Assembly: GCA_045132495.1 (NCBI GenBank)
Contig: JBGUSK010000042.1
Location: forward strand, 1 to 36,407
Direction of reading: 5' to 3'
Length of the DNA: 36,407 nucleotides
Source: UBA11524 sp045132495
GTDB taxonomy: Bacteria > Bacillota > Clostridia > Christensenellales > Aristaeellaceae
Part shown: positions 14,396-22,931 of the stretch, one piece after another
How the letters are laid out: the number at the start of each line of letters is the position of its first letter
Numbering within the stretch: position 1 is the stretch's first letter
The notes under the pieces: model-generated
The model's database searches: none
What the model was told of the DNA's origin: nothing
The model's input: only the letters and a program-made list of their open reading frames with translations
Translations under genes and position numbers: made by a program

Positions 14396-16172
14396 TATGA
14401 ATAACAACAAGCCCCGTGGGAACGGCGGCGAAAATCGCGACCGTAAACCCTCCTTTGGTGGGAATGGCGAGCGCAAATTTGGAAACAAACCTGCATTTGG
14501 TGGTAATCGCGGTGCAACCGGTGACCGCAAGCCTGGTTTCCGTGGTGATAAACCTGCATTTCGTGGCGAAAAACCTGCCTTTGGTGGGGACAAGCCTCGT
14601 TTTGACGGCGAAAAGCGTCCTGCACGTGGGGATAAGCCCGCGTTTGGAGAGCGCAAACCCTCCTTTGGTGGAAATGGCGAGCGCAAATTCGGTGACAAGC
14701 CCGGCTTCGGTGGGAATCGCGGCGAAAATCGCCCTGGTTTCCGTCGTGATGGTGGGGATCGCCGTCCGATGGGCAATGCCCGTCCCATGGGCGACCGCAA
14801 GCCCATCCAGGGCAAGACCATCAAGCCCCACCAGCAGGAAGGCCTGCCCGCCCGCCGTCTGGCGCTGGAGGTCATCCGCGAGGTGACGGAGAAGGGCAAG
14901 TTTATCCACCTGGTGATGGACGAGAAGCTGCGCAACTGCACGCTGCCCCTCATCGACCGCCGCCTGGCCGCACGTCTGGCTTACGACACCATCGAGAACC
15001 AGATGTACCTCGACCATGCGCTGAACCAGCTCATGGCCAAGCCCGACTGTGATATCAAGCTGCGTAACGTGCTGCGCCTGGGCGCGTGCCAGATCCTGCT
15101 GGAGGACCGCATTCCCGAGAGCGCGGCCTGCAATACGGCCGTCGCCCTGTGCAAGGAAATCGAAATGGAGGGTCTGGCTGGCGTATGCAATGGTATCCTG
15201 CGCAATCTCGTCCGCCAGAAGGATGAGCTGCAGTGGCCTGACCCGCAGGAAAACCCCGTCAAGGCCCTCTCTGTGCGCCACAGCGTGCCGGAATGGCTGG
15301 TGGAGAAGCTTCTCGCCGACTGGGGCGACGAGGCCGTCAACCTGATGGCTTTCCACAGCCACGACAGCTACATTACCGTCCGTCCGAACCTGCTGAAGCT
15401 GGACGATGCGGCTTTCGAGGCCTTCCTGAACGAGAAGGTCTGGGAGCACGAGCCCGGCAAGGTGGCCCACTCCTGGCGCATCCGCAACATGGCGGAGATC
15501 GCCCATGACGCGGGCTTTGTGGGCGGCAAGTTCTCCATCCAGAGCGAGTCCTCCATGATGGCCGCGATGGCTGTCGAGCCCAGGAAGGGCATGCAGATCC
15601 TGGATTGCTGCGCGGCTCCCGGCGGCAAGAGCTGCCTGATGGCAGAGCTGATGGGAGGTTCTGGCCGTGTGCAGGCGTGGGAGCTCCATGAGCACCGCAC
15701 TGAGCTGATTTCGGCACAGGTGAAGCGCCTCGGCCTGGAGAACGTCCGCCCGATGACCCGCGACGCTTCTGTCCGCCGCCCCGACCTGGAAGGCACCATG
15801 GACGCCGTGCTGCTGGATGCGCCCTGCTCGGGCCTGGGCGTTATGGCGGACAAGCCCGACGTGAAGTACCGCGTCACCCCCGAAAGCGTGGAGGAGATCG
15901 TCCGTACCCAGCGTCAGCTGCTGGACGCGGTGGCTCCCTATGTCAAGCGCGGCGGCACGCTGGTGTACTCCACCTGCTCCGTGCTCAAGGAGGAGAACGT
16001 CCGCCAGGCGGAGGACTTCCTCAGCCGCCATCCCGAATTCGAGCTGGCGAAGCTGCCTGAGACCATCCCGGCGGAGTTCCGTCAGCATGAGGATGTGGGC
16101 CTGCAGCTGCTGCCCAGCCGCGACGGCGTGGAGGGCTTCTACATCTGCCGGATGAAGAGGAAAAGGATCTAA
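14388..16172 (+). CDS. rsmB: 16S rRNA m5C967 methyltransferase RsmB with RG-rich N-terminal extension
   Basis: A 594-residue protein, about 150 longer than usual RsmB. Residues 1-150 are low-complexity and rich in Gly, Arg, Lys, Pro and Phe, built from units such as KPxFGG and GERKFG. A 24-residue unit is repeated almost exactly at 19-42 and 89-112. From about residue 153 comes the NusB-like RNA-binding domain (ARRLALEVIREV). The NOL1/NOP2/Sun methyltransferase domain follows: SAM site LDCCAAPGGKSC, motif IV DAPCSGLG with one active Cys, and motif VI VYSTCSV with the other. It methylates cytosine 967 of 16S rRNA. The ATG at 14388 overlaps fmt by 8 nt and has AAGGAGGA upstream, so the extension is translated. 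The extension resembles RGG-type RNA-binding tails; its role is inferred. Confidence 0.94.
   Translation: MADMNNNKPRGNGGENRDRKPSFGGNGERKFGNKPAFGGNRGATGDRKPGFRGDKPAFRGEKPAFGGDKPRFDGEKRPARGDKPAFGERKPSFGGNGERKFGDKPGFGGNRGENRPGFRRDGGDRRPMGNARPMGDRKPIQGKTIKPHQQEGLPARRLALEVIREVTEKGKFIHLVMDEKLRNCTLPLIDRRLAARLAYDTIENQMYLDHALNQLMAKPDCDIKLRNVLRLGACQILLEDRIPESAACNTAVALCKEIEMEGLAGVCNGILRNLVRQKDELQWPDPQENPVKALSVRHSVPEWLVEKLLADWGDEAVNLMAFHSHDSYITVRPNLLKLDDAAFEAFLNEKVWEHEPGKVAHSWRIRNMAEIAHDAGFVGGKFSIQSESSMMAAMAVEPRKGMQILDCCAAPGGKSCLMAELMGGSGRVQAWELHEHRTELISAQVKRLGLENVRPMTRDASVRRPDLEGTMDAVLLDAPCSGLGVMADKPDVKYRVTPESVEEIVRTQRQLLDAVAPYVKRGGTLVYSTCSVLKEENVRQAEDFLSRHPEFELAKLPETIPAEFRQHEDVGLQLLPSRDGVEGFYICRMKRKRI
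14442..14723 (+). repeat. Internal direct repeats in the 5' part of rsmB
   Basis: Two 72-nt direct copies (14442-14513 and 14652-14723) encode nearly the same 24 residues. Shorter units with TTTGGTGG or TTTCGTGG lie between. The copies differ mostly at third codon positions, which suggests that the peptide is kept by selection. Confidence 0.75.
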
Positions 16173-16199
16173 TTCGACTTCCCGATGGAGGGAATATCA

Positions 16200-17264
16200 A
16201 TGACTGAACTGACCGGACTCTTCCTGTCCGAACTGACCGACTGGTGCAAGGAGCACAAGCTCCCCGGCTTCCGGGCCAAGCAGATCTTCAAGTGGATCCA
16301 CCAGGGCGTAGACTTCGATGGCATGACGAACTTGCCCCTTGCCCTGCGCGAGCAGCTGAAGGAGGAGGCCGTCGCCCAACCGGTGCGCATCATCCATGAG
16401 CGCCGCTCGAAGATCGACGATACGGTGAAGTTCCTCTTTGGCCTGAAGGACGGCAACTGCGTCGAGGGCGTGCTGATGCACTACCACCATGGGTATACGC
16501 TGTGCATTTCCACCCAGGTGGGCTGCCGGATGGGCTGCACCTTCTGCGCGTCCACGCTGGACGGCTGCGTGCGCTCCCTGACGGCTGGCGAAATGCTGGG
16601 CGAGGTGCTCTGTGCGAACCGCTACATCGTGGAGAAGGGCCTCCCTCTGGAGGACGGCCAGTCCCCGCGGGTGCACAACCTCGTCCTCATGGGCAGCGGC
16701 GAACCCCTCGACAATTACGACAACGTGATGAAGTTCCTGCGCCTTCTGCGGGAGCCGGAGGGGATTCAAATCGGCCTGCGCAACGTGAGCCTTTCCACCT
16801 GCGGCATCGTTCCGAAGATGTACGACCTGGCGGAGGAGGATCTGCCGGTGACGTTGTCGGTGTCGCTGCATGCGCCCAATGACGACATCCGCCGCCAGAC
16901 CATGCCCATCGCCAAGGCATATTGCATGGAAGACTTGCTGGCAGCCTGCCGCAATTATGTGGAGAAGACCGGCCGCCGCATCATCTTTGAGTATGCGCTG
17001 GTGGGCGGGGTCAACTGCGAGGAGAAGCATGCTATCGAACTGGCTTCGAGGCTGCGCGGCCTGCAGTGCCATGTGAATCTGATCCCGCTGAATGTGGTGG
17101 AGGAACGCGATCTCAAGGGCGTGACGGAAGCCACCGTCCGCCGGTTTATGAATACCCTGGAGAATCTGCATATCTCGGTGACCCGCCGCCGTGAAATGGG
17201 CGACGACATTGAGGGCGCATGCGGTCAGCTGCGCCGCAAGACCATCAACGAGGGGAACGTATGA
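16200..17264 (+). CDS. rlmN: Dual-specificity 23S rRNA/tRNA m2A methyltransferase RlmN
   Basis: A 354-residue radical-SAM enzyme that methylates C2 of adenosine 2503 in 23S rRNA and A37 in some tRNAs. The 4Fe-4S motif is CRMGCTFC, preceded by TLCISTQVG, whose Cys matches one conserved Cys of the family. The second catalytic Cys is in DIEGACGQLRR near the C-terminus. The substrate and SAM regions GSGEPLDNYDNV and VSLHAPND are intact. The start ATG at 16200 is preferred over 16185 because GGAGGG lies between them. It follows rsmB after 27 nt and overlaps the phosphatase start by 4 nt (ATGA), so it belongs to the same transcript. Confidence 0.96.
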   Translation: MTELTGLFLSELTDWCKEHKLPGFRAKQIFKWIHQGVDFDGMTNLPLALREQLKEEAVAQPVRIIHERRSKIDDTVKFLFGLKDGNCVEGVLMHYHHGYTLCISTQVGCRMGCTFCASTLDGCVRSLTAGEMLGEVLCANRYIVEKGLPLEDGQSPRVHNLVLMGSGEPLDNYDNVMKFLRLLREPEGIQIGLRNVSLSTCGIVPKMYDLAEEDLPVTLSVSLHAPNDDIRRQTMPIAKAYCMEDLLAACRNYVEKTGRRIIFEYALVGGVNCEEKHAIELASRLRGLQCHVNLIPLNVVEERDLKGVTEATVRRFMNTLENLHISVTRRREMGDDIEGACGQLRRKTINEGNV

Positions 17265-18085
17265 AGCGTAAAATCAACTTCAACAAGGACGTTATCAAGC
17301 GCCTGCAGGATTATATTCATCATCAGGAGCCGGAAGCTGCGGTGGAAGCGCCCGCGCCGATGCTGCCTGGGCTGCATGTGTATGCCCTGACGGATGTGGG
17401 CAAGGTGCGCGCAGCGAATCAGGACGCAGTGGTCGTAGATGAGGGCATGCTTCTTTACGGCGTTGCGGATGGCATGGGCGGCCACAACGGCGGCGAAACG
17501 GCTTCCGCAGGCGCGCGGGACGGGCTGATTGCTGCTTTGGCGGACAAAACGCCCTCTCTTGATGCGCTGCGGGAGGGGATCACGCAGGTCAATGCGGAGC
17601 TCTTCAAGCAGCAGGCGGAGGACGAAAGACTTTCCGGCATGGGCACCACGCTCTCTGTGATCTGGATGAGCGAGCACTTTGCGTATCTGGGTCATGTGGG
17701 TGACAGCCGTGTATATCGCTTCCGCGAGGGCAAGCTGGAGCAGATGACCGATGACCACTCCCTGGTGGGCGAGTTGGTGCGCGCTGGCTACCTGACTCCT
17801 GAGCAGGCGGAGAATCATCCCAACAAAAACGTCATCCTGCGCGCCGTGGGCACGGAGGAGGGCATCGACGTTGACCTCGCCGTCGAGGAGCGAAAGGCGG
17901 GCGATCTGTGGCTGATCTGCTCTGACGGGCTGCACGGTATGGTGTCCGACAGCAAGATGGAAGCTATTCTGTCTGTCAACACGCCGGAAAGTGCGGTGAA
18001 GCTGCTCATGGACGCAGCCCTCGCCGCCGGCGGACGGGATAACATCAGCGTCGTTCTCGTCGCAGACGGGGAGGTGGCCCGATGA
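17261..18085 (+). CDS. stp: PP2C-family Ser/Thr protein phosphatase (PrpC/Stp)
   Basis: A 274-residue metal-dependent phosphatase that reverses phosphorylation by the adjacent PASTA kinase. After a basic N-terminal stretch of about 45 residues come the PP2C motifs: TDVGKVRAANQDA, GVADGMGGHNGGE with the metal-binding Asp, LGHVGDSRVYRF, TDDHSLV, ILRAVGTE, ICSDGLHGMV and GGRDNISVVLV. The N-terminal extension (MKRKINFNKDVIKRLQDY) is longer than in common Stp proteins and could be a localisation segment; that is inference. The ATG at 17261 overlaps the rlmN stop, and the stop overlaps the prkC start, both as ATGA, giving tight coupling of phosphatase and kinase. Confidence 0.95.
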   Translation: MKRKINFNKDVIKRLQDYIHHQEPEAAVEAPAPMLPGLHVYALTDVGKVRAANQDAVVVDEGMLLYGVADGMGGHNGGETASAGARDGLIAALADKTPSLDALREGITQVNAELFKQQAEDERLSGMGTTLSVIWMSEHFAYLGHVGDSRVYRFREGKLEQMTDDHSLVGELVRAGYLTPEQAENHPNKNVILRAVGTEEGIDVDLAVEERKAGDLWLICSDGLHGMVSDSKMEAILSVNTPESAVKLLMDAALAAGGRDNISVVLVADGEVAR

Positions 18086-19959
18086 GCGAGAAGATCCTCG
18101 CGGGTCGCTATGTCCTGGTGGAACAAATCGGCGTGGGCGGCATGGCCATCGTGTACCGCGCGATTGACCGCAACACCGGTCACAGCGTGGCGGTGAAGGT
18201 CCTGAAGCCTGAGTTCAACCGGGACGCTGAGTTCGTCAGCCGCTTCCAGCGCGAGGCCGAGGCTGCCTCCAAAATGACCCATCATAACATCGTCAACCTC
18301 CTTGATGTGGGCATGGACGGCGAAAACCGCTACCTCATCATGGAGTATGTCAAGGGCAAGACCCTCAAGGAGGTCATTCAGGAGAAGGGCAGGCTGACTG
18401 CCCCGGTCGCGGTGCAGATCACCATCCGCATCCTGTCGGCGCTCCAGCATGCCCATCAAAACGGTATCATCCATCGGGATATCAAGCCGCAGAATATCCT
18501 TGTCCATGCCGACGGCCATATCAAGGTGGCGGACTTCGGCATTGCCCGCATGGCCAATTCCTCCACGCTGACCCGCGGGGATTCAGTCATGGGCTCGGTG
18601 CATTACTTCAGCCCCGAGCAGGCCCAGGGCAAGGGCACGGACGTGACCAGCGACCTTTACTCCGTGGGCGTGACGCTCTATGAGATGCTCACCGGCCGCG
18701 TGCCCTTTGACGGGGACAGCCCGGTCGCCATCGCCATGCAGCACCTCCATGCCGCGCCGGAGCCCATCCGCCGCTATGCGCCGGAGGTGTCCGAGGCCAT
18801 CTGCCATGTGTGCATGAAGGCCATGGAGAAGGACCCTGCCTACCGCTACCGCTCCGCAAGGGAGATGGCAAGCGAGCTCCGCATGGCCCTGGAGGGCCGC
18901 GTGTCCGACATGCAGCCCCGCCTGGTGGAAAACCTGCCGCCGGTCAATCCCAATCCCTCATCCATCCGGCAGGGGGCGGTACGCCAGACTACTGGCCGCA
19001 ACCGCGTCAAGCCCAGCAATGCCCGCTGGTGGATCATGACTGCCATCGTCACCCTGGTGGTGCTCTATGGCCTGTATCTGGGCACGATGGCGATCTATGA
19101 GAAGGTGGTCAATTCCGCCACGGTGGAGGCCTATGTGGGCCGTGAAATCGCCGAGGCGCAAAGGGCCATCACCCGCGTAGGCCTCAGGGCGGAGGTGGTG
19201 GAAATCAACCACCCGAGCATTGAATCCGGCGTAGTGGTCATGCAGGCGCCCCAGGAGGACACCACGCTGCGCAAGGGCGATGTGGTGGTGCTGACTGTAT
19301 CAAAGGGCCCTGCCAGCCAAACAGTCCCCAAGCTCATTGGCATGAGCCGCCAGGACGCCCAGACCACCCTCAAGGCCTATGGAATGACCATGGCTGTGGT
19401 GGAATACGTTGTTTCCGCAACCTATGACGCGGGCAGGATCGTGGATCAGCATCCCGAACCAGGTGCGATCTGTGAGAGCGGTGAGATCGTTCAGGTGACG
19501 ATCTCCGGTGGTGTGGCTTATGTGCCCCGGGTGACGGGACGCAGGCTCAGCGAAGCAAAGGATCTGATCGCGGCATCAGGCCTGACGCTCAATCCGACCA
19601 TCACCTATGTGGAGACTGCGGAACCTTCCCTGCATGGACTGGTGACCAGCCAGTCTATCGCGGCGGACAGCCAGGTGATCCGCGGAACCAACATCAGCCT
19701 GACGGTTTACCGGGTACCCAGCCTCATGAGCCGGGCGAAGCTCACGCTGGATCTGCCTTCTGCCGACGGTCTGACCAGTGTCCGCGTGACCCTTGCGGAC
19801 GAAAATGCTGCGGAATACACGGTGTATGAGAATGATTTCCCGGCCAATGCCAGCCGCCATCCGGAGATCGAACTGGCGACGGACGCTCCAGGAACCTACA
19901 CCTACCGCGTATATATCAACAATGTTTTCAAATACTCCAATACGGTGACATTTGAATGA
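18082..19959 (+). CDS. prkC: Membrane Ser/Thr kinase with PASTA repeats (PrkC/PknB type)
   Basis: A 625-residue transmembrane kinase that senses cell-wall fragments and controls growth, division or dormancy exit. The cytoplasmic kinase (about 1-270) has the glycine loop GVGGMAIVYRA, the Lys of VAVKVLKP, catalytic HRDIKPQN, VADFGIARM, and a Thr/Ser-rich activation loop before GSVHYFSPEQA. A juxtamembrane linker leads to one membrane helix near residues 315-335 (IMTAIVTLVVLYGLYLGTM). Outside are three PASTA repeats (about 343-410, 411-477, 478-545) and a C-terminal beta domain of about 80 residues ending in YRVYINNVFKYSN. The number of PASTA units (three) matches PrkC. It is coupled by ATGA overlaps to stp and rsgA. 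Confidence 0.96.
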   Translation: MSEKILAGRYVLVEQIGVGGMAIVYRAIDRNTGHSVAVKVLKPEFNRDAEFVSRFQREAEAASKMTHHNIVNLLDVGMDGENRYLIMEYVKGKTLKEVIQEKGRLTAPVAVQITIRILSALQHAHQNGIIHRDIKPQNILVHADGHIKVADFGIARMANSSTLTRGDSVMGSVHYFSPEQAQGKGTDVTSDLYSVGVTLYEMLTGRVPFDGDSPVAIAMQHLHAAPEPIRRYAPEVSEAICHVCMKAMEKDPAYRYRSAREMASELRMALEGRVSDMQPRLVENLPPVNPNPSSIRQGAVRQTTGRNRVKPSNARWWIMTAIVTLVVLYGLYLGTMAIYEKVVNSATVEAYVGREIAEAQRAITRVGLRAEVVEINHPSIESGVVVMQAPQEDTTLRKGDVVVLTVSKGPASQTVPKLIGMSRQDAQTTLKAYGMTMAVVEYVVSATYDAGRIVDQHPEPGAICESGEIVQVTISGGVAYVPRVTGRRLSEAKDLIAASGLTLNPTITYVETAEPSLHGLVTSQSIAADSQVIRGTNISLTVYRVPSLMSRAKLTLDLPSADGLTSVRVTLADENAAEYTVYENDFPANASRHPEIELATDAPGTYTYRVYINNVFKYSNTVTFE

Positions 19960-20852
19960 GTGAAGAAATGATGATGCAGGGCGTGCTGGTGCGCGGCTTC
20001 GGCGGATTTTACGTCGCTGTGGATGACGCGGGCACGGAGCACATCCTGCGCTGCAAAAAGAAATTCCGCCGCATGCATATTTCCCCGCTGGTGGGGGATG
20101 AGCTGCTCTTTACCCCGGGTGAAGGGGAGAAACACGGCTGGGTGGAGGAAATCCTGCCCCGCAAAACCGAGTGCCTTCGCCCGCCGGTGGCCAATGTGAG
20201 CCTGCTGCTGGTGGTCATCTGCCCCTCGCCGGAGCCGGATCTGCTGCTGGTGGATCGCCTGCTCGTCCGTGCGCGGCTGCAGGGCATGAAGACCGCCATT
20301 GTGGCGAACAAGTGCGACATTGACGCCTCCCTGGTGGAGGACATCCGCCGTCAGTATGCGGGCGCGGATTGCCTCGTTCTTGCTGTCAGTGCGAAGGAGG
20401 AGCGCGGCCTTGATGAGCTGCGTGCCATCATGCAGGGCGAGAGCTGCTGTTGCCTGACCGGCCAGTCCGGCGTGGGCAAGTCCACGCTGCTCAACGCGCT
20501 GCTGGGGCTGGAGCTGGAGACCGGCGATATCTCGGAGAAGATCCAGCGCGGCAAAAACACCACCCGCCATGCGCAGATGCTCATCCATGATGGCATCCGC
20601 GTGCTGGACACGGCAGGCTTCAGCCTTCTGGAGCTGGACGCGAAGATGGAGCCGGACAAGCTGCGTGAGTGCTACCCGGAGTTCCAGGAGCATGAGGGCT
20701 GCTGCCGTTTCACCCCCTGCATGCATGACCGGGAACCTGGCTGCTCCGTGACTGCTGCGGTTGCGGCAGGGGAGATCGACGCAGGCCGTGTGGAGCGATA
20801 CCGGCTGCTCCTCGCTGATGTGCGCGAAACCTGGAAGCAACGGTACAACTGA
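19956..20852 (+). CDS. rsgA: Small-ribosomal-subunit biogenesis GTPase RsgA
   Basis: A 298-residue circularly permuted GTPase that acts late in 30S subunit maturation. An N-terminal OB domain (about 1-75) is followed by the permuted GTPase order: G4 NKCDID, then G1 GQSGVGKSTLLN, then G3 DTAGF. A C-terminal zinc motif contains CCRFTPCMHDREPGC. The ATG at 19956 overlaps the prkC stop by 4 nt. The prkC-rsgA-rpe order is classical in Firmicutes. In Bacillus the related protein is a substrate of PrkC, which is consistent with this coupling but is not shown here. Confidence 0.96.
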   Translation: MSEEMMMQGVLVRGFGGFYVAVDDAGTEHILRCKKKFRRMHISPLVGDELLFTPGEGEKHGWVEEILPRKTECLRPPVANVSLLLVVICPSPEPDLLLVDRLLVRARLQGMKTAIVANKCDIDASLVEDIRRQYAGADCLVLAVSAKEERGLDELRAIMQGESCCCLTGQSGVGKSTLLNALLGLELETGDISEKIQRGKNTTRHAQMLIHDGIRVLDTAGFSLLELDAKMEPDKLRECYPEFQEHEGCCRFTPCMHDREPGCSVTAAVAAGEIDAGRVERYRLLLADVRETWKQRYN

Positions 20853-20888
20853 TTGATCCAAAGGCTGACTTGAAGGGGGTATTCCTTT

Positions 20889-21524
20889 ATGAAAGTAGCA
20901 CCTTCCATCCTGGCTGCTGACCCGCTCAACCTGGAGCGCGACGTGCAGCGCATGATCGACGCCGGAGCCGACTGGCTCCATGTGGACATCATGGACGCGC
21001 ATTTCGTGCCGAACCTGTCCTTCAGTCCTGCCCTGACGGCGGCGCTGCACAAGCGCTTTCCCGACCTCCCGCTGGACGTCCATCTGATGATGGACAACCC
21101 GGAGAAGTACATCGACGTCTTCTGCGATGCAGGAGCATCCGTGCTGACCATCCACGCGGAGATCGGCGGCGACGTGGCGGCGATGCTTCAGCGCATCCGC
21201 GGGCGCGACGTGATGGCGGGCCTGTCCGTGAAGCCCGGCACCCCGGCGGAAAGCATCCGCCGCCTGCTGCCCTACGCGGACATGGTGCTGGTCATGACGG
21301 TCGAGCCTGGCTTTGGCGGGCAGAAGTTCAACGCCGACATGCTGGACAAGCTGGATGAGCTGCGCAGCATGGGCTACAACGGCCTCCTGGAGGCGGATGG
21401 CGGCGTGTCGATGGCAAACGTCGCCAGCTTGCGCGCGCACGGCCTTGATGTGGCCGTCATGGGTACCGCGATGTACGTCAGCGCTGATCCCAAGGCGGAT
21501 ATGGACGCGATCCACGCGCTGTGA
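20889..21524 (+). CDS. rpe: Ribulose-phosphate 3-epimerase
   Basis: A 211-residue TIM-barrel enzyme of the pentose phosphate pathway that interconverts ribulose-5-phosphate and xylulose-5-phosphate. The family motifs are intact: APSILAAD with the catalytic Ser, LHVDIMDAHFVPN with metal ligands His and Asp, LDVHLMM, VEPGFGGQKF, EADGGV with the catalytic Asp, and the phosphate-binding MGTAMY. It follows rsgA after 36 nt, and the ATG has GAAGGGGG upstream. Sugar-specific epimerases of the same fold exist, but position after rsgA supports Rpe. The thiamine pyrophosphokinase gene that often follows in Firmicutes is absent. Confidence 0.95.
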   Translation: MKVAPSILAADPLNLERDVQRMIDAGADWLHVDIMDAHFVPNLSFSPALTAALHKRFPDLPLDVHLMMDNPEKYIDVFCDAGASVLTIHAEIGGDVAAMLQRIRGRDVMAGLSVKPGTPAESIRRLLPYADMVLVMTVEPGFGGQKFNADMLDKLDELRSMGYNGLLEADGGVSMANVASLRAHGLDVAVMGTAMYVSADPKADMDAIHAL

Positions 21525-21577
21525 TCCGTATAGGATGGGAAGCCTGTGGAAAACCTTCCTCAAAAGGAGGTGTCCGC

Positions 21578-21646
21578 ATGCGTCAGCCCCTGTTCACCCC
21601 GCCGGAAAAGAAAAAACGCATGAGCCGCAAGCCCGTGCGCAGTTAA
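21578..21646 (+). CDS. Candidate 22-residue basic peptide
   Basis: A short frame (ATG 21578, TAA 21644-21646) encodes MRQPLFTPPEKKKRMSRKPV followed by RS. AAAGGAGG lies 7 nt before its ATG, one of the best ribosome binding sites in the window. The product is highly basic, with Lys/Arg runs, no hydrophobic segment and no cysteine. It ends 13 nt before the next methyltransferase gene, whose own AAGGAG site starts at the TAA. It could be a real small protein, perhaps RNA- or ribosome-binding, or a leader peptide coupling translation. It matches nothing I recognise. Confidence 0.5.
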   Translation: MRQPLFTPPEKKKRMSRKPVRS

Positions 21647-21659
21647 GGAGCCAATACGA

Positions 21660-22565
21660 ATGCTGCCGAATGTTCCTGCTTTGCTGATCGAACGACTGAA
21701 TGCCCAGTACGGCCCCGACCTCGCGGGGGAGATCGTCGCGGGTTTCGTCCGCCGCCCGGTGACGCTGCGGGTGAATACCCTCAAATCCACCATGGAGGCC
21801 GTCTGTGATGCGTTGGACAAGGCCGGTATCGCGTATGAAGCCGTGCCGTGGTATGGGGACGCCCTGATCCTGCGCGGCGTGCGGGAGGAGGCCATCCAGG
21901 CGCTGCCGGAATATGAGGCGGGCCACATGTACCTGCAGTCGCTGTCCTCGATGATGCCGCCGCTGGTGGTGAATCCGGGGAAGAACGAATCCATCCTGGA
22001 TATGGCGGCGGCCCCCGGCGGCAAGACCACGCAGATGGCGGCGCTGTCCGGGAACACGGCGCTCATCACCGCCTGCGAGAAGAACAAGATCCGTGCTGAA
22101 CGATTGCAGTTCAACCTTGACCGTCAGGGGGCGAAGCGGGTCAGCGTCATGTGCCAGGATGCACGGCAATTGAGCGACCTGTTCAAGTTCGACAAAGTCC
22201 TGCTGGACGCGCCCTGCACCGGAGCGGGCACCATCCTCATCGCCGAGGGCGAGCCGGAACGCCGTATGACCCCCGACTGGGTCGCGAAGACCGCGTCCAC
22301 CCAGAAGGCGATGCTCAAAAAGGCGCTGACCCTGCTCTCCGCCGGGCATGAGATGGTCTACTCCACCTGCTCCATCCTGCGGGAGGAAAATGAGGATGTG
22401 CTGCGCGCCGTCCTGCCCGCGATGAACGCAGAGGTCGTGCCGATCGAGCATGAATTCCTGCATCACGCGCCGCTGCTGCCAACGACCATCCCCGGCGTGG
22501 TGTGCGTGAAGCCGACGGAGCTCTTCGAGGGCTTCTTCGTGGCGAAAATCCGCAAAAAGAAATGA
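21660..22565 (+). CDS. NOL1/NOP2/Sun-family RNA m5C methyltransferase (second copy)
   Basis: A 301-residue SAM-dependent cytosine-C5 RNA methyltransferase, distinct from RsmB at 14388. A short N-terminal region (RRPVTLRVNTLKST) precedes the SAM site LDMAAAPGGKTTQ, motif IV LDAPCTGAGT and motif VI VYSTCSIL, with the two active cysteines in PCTG and STCS. It ends FEGFFVAKIRKKK and lacks the extra C-terminal domains seen in long RsmF proteins. The target, rRNA or tRNA, cannot be told; RsmF/YebU-like or archaeal Trm4-like are the options. The start at 21660 follows AAGGAG with 9 nt. It is the last gene of the co-directional series before the accessory patch. Confidence 0.88.
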   Translation: MLPNVPALLIERLNAQYGPDLAGEIVAGFVRRPVTLRVNTLKSTMEAVCDALDKAGIAYEAVPWYGDALILRGVREEAIQALPEYEAGHMYLQSLSSMMPPLVVNPGKNESILDMAAAPGGKTTQMAALSGNTALITACEKNKIRAERLQFNLDRQGAKRVSVMCQDARQLSDLFKFDKVLLDAPCTGAGTILIAEGEPERRMTPDWVAKTASTQKAMLKKALTLLSAGHEMVYSTCSILREENEDVLRAVLPAMNAEVVPIEHEFLHHAPLLPTTIPGVVCVKPTELFEGFFVAKIRKKK

Positions 22566-22571
22566 ATGGGA

Positions 22572-22604
22572 ACAGGCCTCTGCCCGGTGTGGGTGGGGGC
22601 CTGT
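22572..22604. terminator. Hairpin between the methyltransferase and zinc-ribbon genes
   Basis: ACAGGCC (22572-22578) pairs with GGCCTGT (22598-22604), with more pairing inside (TGCCC with GGGTG). It sits between convergent stops but has no good T-run on either strand. It is nearly the same sequence as the hairpin at 23170-23199. Confidence 0.55.
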
Positions 22605-22822
22605 CAGTCTTTGGCGTAGTCGCGGATGATGCGCCAATATGCCTCTGCGGCGGTTTCACCACCGAAGGCGCAGTAGTATACCTGGCAATTGGTGCAGCGG
22701 AACATCCTGATTTCACGCCGGGCGAGTTGGTGCGAAGCTTGGGGCCTGTCATCAATGTAAGGGTTGATGGATTCGGTATAAACTGGCTCGAATGTGTTGC
22801 GTTTGCAGTCGGGACAGAGCAT
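22604..22822 (-). CDS. Small zinc-ribbon-like protein
   Basis: A 72-residue soluble protein with two CxxC knuckles (Cys3/Cys6 in LCPDCKR, Cys43/Cys46 in FRCTNCQ) spaced as in a zinc ribbon, plus Cys51. The C-terminal part (GETAAEAYWRIIRDYAKD) looks helical. The function is unknown; such proteins can be adaptors, nucleic-acid binders or regulators. The start at 22822 is fixed by AGGAGG 7 nt upstream; the longer in-frame reading to 22996 would cross the promoter and the opposite gene. It is divergent from the XRE regulator, with an operator-like palindrome on its -10 box. Confidence 0.75.
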   Translation of the reverse strand: MLCPDCKRNTFEPVYTESINPYIDDRPQASHQLARREIRMFRCTNCQVYYCAFGGETAAEAYWRIIRDYAKD

Positions 22823-22838
22823 GTGAACACCTCCTGTT

Positions 22839-22874
22839 TTGTCTATTATAGCAGACAATTTGTGAAATGTCCAA
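22839..22874 (-). promoter_or_regulatory. Promoter of the zinc-ribbon gene with palindromic operator
   Basis: Minus strand: TTGGAC (22874-22869), 18-nt spacer, TATAAT (22850-22845). The palindrome TTGTCT-N8-AGACAA (22839-22858) encloses the -10 box exactly. Another AGACAA half lies at 22881-22886. The adjacent XRE protein is the obvious candidate to bind here. Confidence 0.65.
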
Positions 22875-22931
22875 CTTCTCAGACAAAAATTTGCGTCAAG
22901 TCCATAACATAAGAGCATGGAGGTGTTCTTC

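Noticed and set aside
14442..14723. Possible CRISPR-like array in the repeats at the start of rsmB
   Set aside because: The units are in-frame, differ at synonymous positions and encode a continuous peptide; spacing is irregular and there are no cas genes.
14382..16088. 568-residue open frame opposite rsmB
   Set aside because: Antisense of an unmistakable methyltransferase gene; the repeats only mirror the RG-rich region.
19902..21563. 553-residue open frame opposite rsgA and rpe
   Set aside because: It spans two certain genes on the other strand and has no start signal or recognisable motif.
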